Below are positions 1 through 5,992 of a stretch of DNA of 6,481 nucleotides, in pieces. The translations under genes and the position numbers were made by a program. Origin of the DNA: an uncultured Amylibacter sp. (GTDB taxonomy: Bacteria; Pseudomonadota; Alphaproteobacteria; Rhodobacterales; Rhodobacteraceae); NCBI GenBank assembly GCA_937944065.1, contig CALDZS010000127.1, positions 1 through 6,481 of the forward strand, in the 5' to 3' direction. The first letter of the stretch is position 1. Every line of letters begins with the position of its first letter. Under the pieces are notes generated by a model. That model was given only the letters and a program-made list of their open reading frames with translations. It was not told the DNA's origin and ran no database searches.

Positions 1-684
1 GAAGATTTTGATGTGACGCCGTCGATGGGCGATGTGTCGATCTTGCGCGCTGCGGTGCAAGGATTGCAAACTACGGATCGTCGCAAGGCGGCGTTGATGC
101 GTCACCTCTGGCGGCAAGATCGGTTTGAAAATTTGCTGATGCGATTTGGTGATCAAGTTTCGCAACCTATTGGTCGCGAAAAGTTTTTAGGTTCGGTTCT
201 GGATGATGTTGATCTGATGATTTCCAAGGCCGGCACGCATGTTGGGCTGCGGTCCCATGAAGAAATCCGCGCGCGTGTCGAAACTTTGGTGGCCGATGAT
301 GCAGAACCGCCAATCAGTGGCCGTGAGGTCGCGTTGATACGGCAGATACTCGCGCTTGAAGCGCCTTCAGGGGACGCACTGGGGCGGTTACGTGATCTTC
401 AGGATCAGATGCCGTCACTAGAGCCAAGCTTAGACGGGTTAGAAGCACGACTTGATGCATTGGCAAAACGTGGTGTCGATGTGGACATGTTTGATTTCCA
501 AGGCGGTTATGGGTTGGACAGTATGGAATATTACGACGGGTTCGTGTTTGGGTTTACCAAAGGCCGCAGGCTTGTTGCTAGCGGAGGGCGCTATGACGCG
601 CTGACGCAAGTATTGGGTAACGGCCGTTCTATTCCCGCCGTTGGTGGCATCATTCGCCCACAACTTTTGTTGGGGGACACATGA
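1..684 (+). CDS. hisZ: ATP phosphoribosyltransferase regulatory subunit HisZ, 3' part
   Basis: HisZ is a histidyl-tRNA synthetase paralogue without aminoacylation activity. It forms a complex with short-form HisG to carry out and regulate the first step of histidine synthesis in the cytoplasm. The reading frame is open from base 1, giving 227 residues, and the true start lies upstream. Compared with the usual HisZ length of about 350-390 residues, roughly the first 130-150 are missing. Visible class II synthetase-like features are YYDGFVF (about residue 177 of the fragment), corresponding to the YYTG(x)VF segment of HisRS, and SGGRYDAL (about 194), the motif 3-like GGRYD stretch. The end, GIIRPQLLLGDT, lacks the HisRS anticodon-binding domain, as expected for HisZ. 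The next gene, hisG, overlaps the stop codon, and this partner supports HisZ over HisS. The identification is from motifs and context. hisS often lies upstream in this group, but it is outside the window. Confidence 0.93.
   Translation, partial: EDFDVTPSMGDVSILRAAVQGLQTTDRRKAALMRHLWRQDRFENLLMRFGDQVSQPIGREKFLGSVLDDVDLMISKAGTHVGLRSHEEIRARVETLVADDAEPPISGREVALIRQILALEAPSGDALGRLRDLQDQMPSLEPSLDGLEARLDALAKRGVDVDMFDFQGGYGLDSMEYYDGFVFGFTKGRRLVASGGRYDALTQVLGNGRSIPAVGGIIRPQLLLGDT
672..677 (+). promoter_or_regulatory. Ribosome binding site of hisG, bears on start choice
   Basis: A GGGGGA purine run lies within the last codons of hisZ, ahead of two adjacent ATG codons at 681 and 684. It leaves only 3 nt to the first ATG but 6 nt to the second, so the second ATG may be the main start. 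This is inferred from spacing alone. Confidence 0.5.
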
Positions 685-1388
685 TGCTGAAGCTTGGTGT
701 GCCGTCAAAGGGGCGTTTGCAAAATGATACGATTGATTGGTTCGCCACCCACGGGATCGAGTTGAAACGTACAGGGTCGGACCGTGAATATGCGGGGGCT
801 GTCGACGGTGTTGATGGCGTTGAACTGGTACTTTTGTCGGCTGGTGAAATCCCGAAAGAGTTGGCCGCGGGGCGTATTCATTTGGGCGTCACAGGACTTG
901 ATTTGATCCGCGAAAAGTTATTGCCTTGGCGTGAACGGGTCAGCCTAGTCGACGAGATGGGATTTGGATTTGCCGATCTAATTTTGGCAGTACCAAAGAC
1001 TTGGATCGATGTGACTTGTCTAGAGGACCTTGACGCGGTGGCCGCACGGTTCCGCGCCGATCATGGCTTCCGCCTTCGGATTGCCACCAAATACCATACA
1101 CTGGTGCACGGTTTTTTGCGCGATGCGGGGGTGGCCGACTATCAGTTGGTAGACAGCCAAGGCGCTACAGAAGGTACGGTAAAGAACCTTACGGCCGAGG
1201 CAGTTGCGGACATCACTTCAAGTGGTGCCACGTTAGAAGCAAACCATCTGAAAATTCTTGACGATGGGCTTATACTGAAATCACAAGCTAGCTTGTTTAT
1301 GTCGAAGTCTGCGACTTGGTCTGCGGACGCTCTTGAAGCATTTGAAACAATGGCGGGTTTGGCCGGGTGGGATGCTAGCGCGACATGA
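681..1388 (+). CDS. hisG: ATP phosphoribosyltransferase catalytic subunit, short form
   Basis: HisG condenses ATP with PRPP to give phosphoribosyl-ATP, the committed step of histidine synthesis. The 235-residue product is the short form, which lacks the C-terminal ACT/PII-like histidine-binding domain of the roughly 300-residue long form and therefore needs HisZ, encoded just upstream. Visible markers are LGVPSKGRL at residues 5-13, GRIHLGVTGLDL around 64-75, RIATKY at 133-138, and the phosphate-binding region DITSSGATLEAN at 177-188. The ATG at 681 gives a 4-bp ATGA overlap with the hisZ stop. A second in-frame ATG directly follows at 684 and has better spacing from the GGGGGA run upstream, so the real product may be one residue shorter. 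The 3' end overlaps panC by 4 bp. Feedback by histidine through HisZ is known for the family, but nothing in this window shows it. No leader peptide or attenuator is visible, and the operon promoter is outside the window. Confidence 0.97.
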   Translation: MMLKLGVPSKGRLQNDTIDWFATHGIELKRTGSDREYAGAVDGVDGVELVLLSAGEIPKELAAGRIHLGVTGLDLIREKLLPWRERVSLVDEMGFGFADLILAVPKTWIDVTCLEDLDAVAARFRADHGFRLRIATKYHTLVHGFLRDAGVADYQLVDSQGATEGTVKNLTAEAVADITSSGATLEANHLKILDDGLILKSQASLFMSKSATWSADALEAFETMAGLAGWDASAT

Positions 1389-2236
1389 CCAGTATTCCCA
1401 TTTTCCGCACGGTAGCTGATATGCGCGCGCAGGTTCAAGATTGGCGCACCGACGGTTTGTCGGTCGGATTGGTACCGACAATGGGTGGCTTGCACGCAGG
1501 GCATATGGCACTTGTCAAAGCAGCCGTAAAAAAGGCTGACCGCGTGATTGCGACCATTTTCGTCAACCCCACTCAGTTTGGCGCGGGCGAGGATTTGGAC
1601 AGTTATCCCCGAACCGAGGACGCAGATGTAGCGATGATCGCGCAAGCGGGCGGGGCGGGCGTATTCGTGCCCAGCGTTTCGGAAATGTATCCAGAAGGTT
1701 TTGCCACACGCGTCGAAGTTGACGGGTTAACAAATGTTCTGTGTGGCGGGACACGGCCGGGACATTTCAACGGGGTCACCCAGATCGTGTCAAAGCTGCT
1801 GAACCAATCCCAGCCTGACATGGCATTCTTTGGTGAAAAAGACTGGCAACAATTGGCTGTGATTCGACGTATGGCGCGTGACCTAGATATCCCGGTGCAA
1901 ATCCTCGGTGTGGCAACGGTTCGCGACGAATACGGATTGGCGCTGTCTTCGCGCAATGGATATTTGTCTGCTGCCGAAATTGATGTGGCGCGTCAGTTCA
2001 ACGTGATTTTGAAGAAAGCGGCATATGCGATCGGGACTGGTGGTATTGCGAGCGAAGAATGCAACATCGCGGCAGAGGCACTGTTGGCGGCAGGATTTCA
2101 GAAAATCGATTATATCGAATGCCGCGATTCAGACAGCCTTGAGCCTGTAGAGCGGTTGGAAAGTCAATCCTGCCGCATCTTTGGCGCGGCGTTTTTGGGT
2201 AAAGCGCGACTGATCGATAATCACCTTGTCGCCTAA
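1385..2236 (+). CDS. panC: Pantothenate synthetase (pantoate--beta-alanine ligase)
   Basis: PanC joins (R)-pantoate to beta-alanine, using ATP and a pantoyl-adenylate intermediate, to make pantothenate for coenzyme A. The enzyme is cytosolic and belongs to the HIGH/KMSKS nucleotidyltransferase superfamily. At 283 residues it has the usual full length. Signatures in order are PTMGGLHAGH at 31-40 (HIGH-type ATP site), FVNPTQF at 59-65, LCGGTRPGHFNGV at 119-131, GEKDWQQ at 150-156, LALSSRN at 185-191 (KMSKS-type loop), and a GAAFLGKARLIDN tail at 267-279. The ATG sits in an ATGA overlap with the hisG stop. No strong Shine-Dalgarno stands close to it, so translation is probably coupled to hisG. 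panC is often beside panB, but here its neighbours are histidine genes and a glycosyltransferase, and no panB is in the window. No key motif is missing. Confidence 0.97.
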   Translation: MTSIPIFRTVADMRAQVQDWRTDGLSVGLVPTMGGLHAGHMALVKAAVKKADRVIATIFVNPTQFGAGEDLDSYPRTEDADVAMIAQAGGAGVFVPSVSEMYPEGFATRVEVDGLTNVLCGGTRPGHFNGVTQIVSKLLNQSQPDMAFFGEKDWQQLAVIRRMARDLDIPVQILGVATVRDEYGLALSSRNGYLSAAEIDVARQFNVILKKAAYAIGTGGIASEECNIAAEALLAAGFQKIDYIECRDSDSLEPVERLESQSCRIFGAAFLGKARLIDNHLVA

Positions 2237-3176
2237 CGGCAAACCCACCCTTGTCTCTTGCATGAAGGACGAGGGGCCATTCATTCTAGAATGGATCGCC
2301 CACCACCGCGCCATCGGGTTTGAGCAGATCATTGTTTTCACCAACGATTGTACCGACGGCACTGTGCGCTTGCTAAAATCGTTGGAAGCACAGGGTTACT
2401 GTACCCATCGCAACAATCGCGTCAAAGAGGGCGAGAATGCGCAACCGCGCGCCTACACGCGACTGTCTAACAGTGATCTGCTGGATCAATCTGGCTGGGT
2501 GATGGTGTTGGATGCAGACGAGTTTCTAAACATTCATGTCGGTGATGGCCAATTGTCCGATTTGCTAGCAAATGTCGCAGAAGATACCGACCTATTAACG
2601 CTGTGCTGGCGCGTGTTCGGTGATAGTGATTATGACGCGTATGCCCCTGATTTGACGACCAGTCGGTTTCGGATGGCAACGGAATCCCAATCGACTACAA
2701 ACTTTGGTGTGAAATCTTTGGTTCGCGATTGGCGTGCATATGAACGGTTGGGCAACCATTGCCCATATAACTACAAGGGCATGGCACCCCTAGTCTATCA
2801 AACCGCATCGGGTGCGATGTATGATCTACCGCATCAAGATCGCGGAACCTTGCACAAGCATTTACTGAGCTTGCCCGCACATAAAGCCAGCCATAAATGG
2901 GCGCAAATCAACCATTATGCGACTCGAACATTGGACAGCTATATACTGCGCCAGAAACGCGGTCTGGGGTTTGTCGGAAAGAAAGAACACCACACGTTCG
3001 ACTATTTCAAACGGATGAACCGCAGCAAGGTTTTGGAAACAAGTTTTTCTCGCTATGACTCTGTAATTGCAAAAGGTCTTGCTGAAATGCGTAAGGTGCC
3101 AAGCATCCGCGCAGCAGAGCAAAACTGTTTAGAGATATACCAATCACGCATTGATGCGTTGATGGTCGAGGATTAA
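2226..3176 (+). CDS. Glycosyltransferase family 2-type protein (Glyco_tranf_2_4-like)
   Basis: This is a probable sugar transferase of the GT-A fold. Its layout resembles the Glyco_tranf_2_4 (PF13704) proteins common in Rhodobacterales, which are mostly uncharacterised. Donor, acceptor and product cannot be told from sequence. In the 316 residues the N-terminal block MKDEGPFILEWIAHHRAIGF (13-32) is followed by FTNDCTDGT (38-46). VLDADEFL (94-101) supplies the DxD-type metal and nucleotide-sugar site. A later block, QINHYATRTLDSYILRQKRG (227-246), resembles a stretch conserved in this family. I see no signal peptide or membrane segment, so a cytoplasmic or peripheral location is likely. The start is TTG at 2226: an in-frame stop lies at 2211-2213, and the first ATG (2262) would begin inside the conserved N-terminal block and remove the first beta strand. 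The gene overlaps panC by 11 bp and has no clear ribosome binding site. Its stop overlaps that of the opposing DUF1489 gene. A role in envelope or exopolysaccharide synthesis is only a guess. Confidence 0.85.
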   Translation: MSPNGKPTLVSCMKDEGPFILEWIAHHRAIGFEQIIVFTNDCTDGTVRLLKSLEAQGYCTHRNNRVKEGENAQPRAYTRLSNSDLLDQSGWVMVLDADEFLNIHVGDGQLSDLLANVAEDTDLLTLCWRVFGDSDYDAYAPDLTTSRFRMATESQSTTNFGVKSLVRDWRAYERLGNHCPYNYKGMAPLVYQTASGAMYDLPHQDRGTLHKHLLSLPAHKASHKWAQINHYATRTLDSYILRQKRGLGFVGKKEHHTFDYFKRMNRSKVLETSFSRYDSVIAKGLAEMRKVPSIRAAEQNCLEIYQSRIDALMVED

Positions 3177-3604
3177 AGCAAGCCAAGATCAGCCAACGAG
3201 CGTTCCAATTCCTCTGGCAAAGGCTCTTCTGTTGCGCGTCCTTTTGGTAAATCCAACGGCGCATCCTCGGCCTTTAGATATCGCCAACCTTGAAAGGGCC
3301 GTTTCTGCGCGGATGTTGTGCGGATTAACTCTGGGGTCAACACGATCGCACAGCGTCTAATCCCGTCTTGGCCAATCACCTCGTCTAAACGTAGGATCGT
3401 TTGCCGAGCTTGGATAAATCCTTTGATGACCCAATAAATCGAGCCACCGTCCAACAGTTCCGCCTCGCGCTTTGGCCACATGCGTGTCACATGCCGCGGC
3501 AAACCGTCTGGACCCTGTGCGCGCGGATTTTGCTGCCAGTCCTGCAACGTGTCGGGGGTTTCGGTACCAACCGAAAGTTTTATAAGATGTAATGCACCAC
3601 TCAT
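3173..3604 (-). CDS. DUF1489 family protein, function unknown
   Basis: This small soluble protein of 143 residues belongs, by resemblance, to the DUF1489 family (PF07370) of alphaproteobacteria, for which I know no established function. Recognisable blocks are LHLIKLSVG (5-13), RHVTRMWPKR (37-46), LLDGGSIYWVIKG (50-62) and RPFQGWRYL (102-110). The tail is acidic and proline-rich and ends in a leucine-rich stretch. There is no signal peptide, membrane segment or recognisable catalytic motif. The ATG start puts the LHLIKL block at the N-terminus as in relatives. A GAGG run lies almost directly in front of it, which is unusually close spacing. The gene is transcribed away from nrdJ across a 78-bp spacer and ends head-on against the glycosyltransferase, sharing the TTAA bases of both stop codons. 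The position beside nrdJ may be meaningful but gives no function by itself. Confidence 0.88.
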   Translation of the reverse strand: MSGALHLIKLSVGTETPDTLQDWQQNPRAQGPDGLPRHVTRMWPKREAELLDGGSIYWVIKGFIQARQTILRLDEVIGQDGIRRCAIVLTPELIRTTSAQKRPFQGWRYLKAEDAPLDLPKGRATEEPLPEELERSLADLGLL

Positions 3605-3682
3605 GCCTCTAAGTTAGCGTTGCATTTCTAGAAGTAAATCGGATACCGTCAATGCTCATCAATTAGAATCGAAAGTTCCGCC
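3605..3682. promoter_or_regulatory. Divergent promoter region between DUF1489 and nrdJ
   Basis: This 78-bp spacer must hold the 5' signals of both flanking genes unless promoters lie inside them. Besides the DUF1489 promoter match listed separately, it contains TAGAAT at 3664-3669, a 5/6 match to a -10 box pointing toward nrdJ. That box has no good -35 at the right distance, and its implied leader would be only about 7 nt. A GAATC site (GANTC, the CcrM methylation target) at 3666-3670 overlaps the box. An 8-bp palindrome, TTCTAGAA, lies at 3626-3633. No clear ribosome binding site precedes the nrdJ ATG. The spacer is too short for a cobalamin riboswitch, and I saw no convincing NrdR box pair. 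Confidence 0.5.
3625..3652 (-). promoter_or_regulatory. Candidate sigma-70 type promoter for the DUF1489 gene
   Basis: Read on the - strand, TTGACG (3652-3647, 5/6 match to the -35 consensus) is followed after 16 bp by TAGAAA (3630-3625, 4/6 match to the -10 consensus). Transcription would begin near 3618, leaving a leader of about 14 nt before the ATG at 3604. The GAGG run at 3609-3606 falls inside that leader. Position and spacing are good, but this is a by-eye match. Confidence 0.4.
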
Positions 3683-5944
3683 ATGAGCCGTTTTTCAGCC
3701 CCTATCGCCGAGCAAATTTGGGATATGAAGTACCGTTTCAAACAGGCGGATGGAACGGTGTTGGATGCCACTGTCGAAGACAGTTGGCGTCGAGTCGCGC
3801 GTGCTTTAGCATCGGTGGAAAACCAACCTGCCGATTGGGAAGATACTTTTTACGGCGCTCTAGAGGATTTCAAATTTCTACCTGCTGGCCGTATTTTGGC
3901 GGGTGCGGGAACAGACCGCTCGGTTACATTATTTAACTGCTTTGTCATGGGCACCATACCTGACAATATGGGCGGTATTTTTCAAATGCTGAAAGAGGCC
4001 GCACTGACGATGCAGCAGGGCGGTGGTATCGGATATGATTTTTCCACCATTCGTCCTAAAGGGGCTGATGTCAAAGGCGTTGCTGCCGATGCGTCTGGTC
4101 CGCTGAGCTTCATGGATGTTTGGGATTCTATGTGCCGCACGATAATGTCTGCTGGATCGCGTCGTGGTGCCATGATGGCAACTATGCGTTGTGATCATCC
4201 TGACGTTGAGCAATTCATTGCGGCCAAACAAGACGCAGCGCGTTTGCGAATGTTTAATCTGTCTGTTCTGATTACCGACCCATTTATGGAAGCGGTAAAA
4301 GCAGACGGCCCTTGGGAGCTGGTGTTCGACGACAAGGTTTACCACACCATTCAAGCTCGCGATCTGTGGAACAAGATCATGCAAGGCACGTACGATTATG
4401 CAGAGCCGGGCGTGATTTTTATCGACCGCATCAATCAAAAAAATAACTTGCATTATGCCGAAACCATTGCGGCGACAAACCCGTGTGGCGAACAACCACT
4501 GCCGCCGTATGGGGCATGTTTGTTGGGTTCTATCAATTTGGCCAAGTTGGTTCATCACCCGTTCGAGGATAACGCACATGTCTGCGAAACAGCATTGGGT
4601 GAATTGGTCGCGACTGCCATCCGAATGATGGATAATGTTGTTGATGCATCACGTTTCCCGCTAGAAGAGCAACGCGCAGAAGCGATGGCAAAACGTCGTA
4701 TCGGCCTAGGAGTTACTGGCCTGGCCGACGCGCTGCTGATGGTCGGCGAGCGGTATGGCTCTGATAAAGCAGCTGCACTGACGGAACACTGGATGAAAGC
4801 GATTGCGCGCGCTGCGTATTTGGCGTCTGCCGAGCTGGCCGCAGAAAAAGGCGCGTTCCCTCTGTTCGATGCGGATGCGTTTCTCGCGTCTGAGACTATG
4901 CAAGACATGGATGAAGATGTGCGTAAGGCTGTCGCGGAAAACGGCATTCGCAACGCTCTGCTAACCTCGATCGCGCCTACAGGGACCATCAGCCTTTACG
5001 CGGGTAATGTATCGTCTGGGATTGAACCTGTTTTTGCATATGCTTACACGCGCAAAGTCCTGCAAAAAGACGGGTCGCGAACCGAGGAAGAAGTGGTTGA
5101 TTACGCAGTAAAAATGTGGCGCGATAAATTTGGTGACACAGACCTGCCAGACTATTTTGTGAACGCACAAAACCTAGCACCTCTGGATCATGTTCGCATG
5201 CAAGCGGCAGCGCAAAAATGGATCGACAGCTCGATTTCAAAAACCATCAATTGCCCCGTTGATATCAGTTTTGATGATTTTAAATCGGTCTACATGGCCG
5301 CGTGGGATCAGGGTTGTAAGGGATGTACAACCTATCGTCCAAATGATGTGACTGGCAGTGTACTAAGCGTTTCAGAGACAACTGAAACGGCACCTGAAAT
5401 GGATACAGGTGCAGATGTAGTGTATCTTGCCGAACCGCTGGACCGACCCGAGAATTTGGAAGGCCGAACTTATAAATTGAAATGGCCAGAATCTGAGCAT
5501 GCAATGTATATCACCATCAATGATATCATTCAAAATGGCCAGCGCCGCCCATTCGAGGTTTTTGTGAATTCCAAGAATATGGAACATTACGCATGGACAC
5601 TGGCGCTGACGCGCATGATTTCGGCTGTGTTCCGTCGCGGCGGTGATGTTAGTTTTGTTGTCGAAGAACTGAAAGCAGTGTTTGACCCGCGCGGGGGCGC
5701 ATGGGTGCAGGGTAGATATATTCCATCTATTTTGGCTGCGATTGGTGGCGTGATCGAAACCCACATGGTTGCGATCGGTTTTATCGCAGGTCAAGGACAG
5801 CATTCCAAAGCTGATCCAGAGGCGCAATTGATCGCGGTAGGAGGGCAGGTCGGCAAATCGTGCCCCAGCTGTGGCACACCGGGTATGCGCATGATTGAGG
5901 GATGCATGACCTGTGCATCATGTGGGCATTCTAAGTGCGGTTAA
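3683..5944 (+). CDS. nrdJ: Adenosylcobalamin-dependent (class II) ribonucleotide reductase
   Basis: NrdJ reduces ribonucleotides (probably diphosphates) to deoxyribonucleotides for DNA synthesis, using adenosylcobalamin to make the catalytic thiyl radical, so it needs neither oxygen nor an NrdB subunit. The 753-residue protein looks complete. Cys86 in FNCFVM and Cys279 in YGACLLGS fit the redox-active pair. Asn266, Cys268 and Glu270 in NPCGEQ fit the active-site Asn, thiyl Cys and Glu; the 11-residue gap from Cys268 to Cys279 equals that of the Thermotoga enzyme. APTGTIS (431-437) is the conserved phosphate-binding loop of the barrel, and CKGCTTYRP follows at 545-553. A variable acidic linker (about 563-590) leads to a C-terminal domain that ends in six cysteines (727, 730, 741, 744, 747, 752), likely metal-binding or redox-shuttling. 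There is no N-terminal ATP-cone, so dATP shut-off of overall activity is not expected. Translation starts at the only sensible ATG, though no strong ribosome binding site precedes it. Confidence 0.97.
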   Translation: MSRFSAPIAEQIWDMKYRFKQADGTVLDATVEDSWRRVARALASVENQPADWEDTFYGALEDFKFLPAGRILAGAGTDRSVTLFNCFVMGTIPDNMGGIFQMLKEAALTMQQGGGIGYDFSTIRPKGADVKGVAADASGPLSFMDVWDSMCRTIMSAGSRRGAMMATMRCDHPDVEQFIAAKQDAARLRMFNLSVLITDPFMEAVKADGPWELVFDDKVYHTIQARDLWNKIMQGTYDYAEPGVIFIDRINQKNNLHYAETIAATNPCGEQPLPPYGACLLGSINLAKLVHHPFEDNAHVCETALGELVATAIRMMDNVVDASRFPLEEQRAEAMAKRRIGLGVTGLADALLMVGERYGSDKAAALTEHWMKAIARAAYLASAELAAEKGAFPLFDADAFLASETMQDMDEDVRKAVAENGIRNALLTSIAPTGTISLYAGNVSSGIEPVFAYAYTRKVLQKDGSRTEEEVVDYAVKMWRDKFGDTDLPDYFVNAQNLAPLDHVRMQAAAQKWIDSSISKTINCPVDISFDDFKSVYMAAWDQGCKGCTTYRPNDVTGSVLSVSETTETAPEMDTGADVVYLAEPLDRPENLEGRTYKLKWPESEHAMYITINDIIQNGQRRPFEVFVNSKNMEHYAWTLALTRMISAVFRRGGDVSFVVEELKAVFDPRGGAWVQGRYIPSILAAIGGVIETHMVAIGFIAGQGQHSKADPEAQLIAVGGQVGKSCPSCGTPGMRMIEGCMTCASCGHSKCG

Positions 5945-5992
5945 GTTAAAGCCGCCCAAAATTCTGTTCAAACTTTGTCGCATGCATTTGTT
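5945..5992. other. Convergent spacer between nrdJ and maeB
   Basis: These 48 bp lie between two stop codons facing each other. No compact GC-rich hairpin with a T-run is present for either gene. The nearest candidate pairs CTGTTCAA (5964-5971) with TTGAAACAG (6004-6012), with one bulged base and a 32-nt loop that contains the maeB stop. On the - strand it is followed by AATTTT, so it could act weakly for maeB, but the long loop makes this doubtful. Confidence 0.3.

Noticed and set aside
1142..1645. 167-residue antisense frame across the hisG/panC junction
   Set aside because: It overlaps two certain genes, and its product looks like no known protein. It has no supporting ribosome binding site or promoter that I could see.
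2226..3176. Glycosyltransferase as a recently acquired island gene
   Set aside because: It overlaps panC and the DUF1489 gene at both ends, no repeats or mobile genes flank it, and by eye its codon use resembles that of its neighbours.
3605..3682. Cobalamin riboswitch ahead of nrdJ
   Set aside because: Such elements need about 200 nt and a B12 box. The spacer is 78 bp, and I saw no B12 box in it or in the adjoining DUF1489 sequence.
3929..4579. 216-residue open frame antisense to nrdJ
   Set aside because: It lies wholly opposite a strongly conserved nrdJ region. Its translation is rich in Arg, His and Cys and shows no family motif, so it is a shadow of nrdJ codon use.
5372..5827. 151-residue antisense frame in the 3' part of nrdJ
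   Set aside because: It opposes the conserved C-terminal domain of nrdJ and its composition is unlike a real protein.
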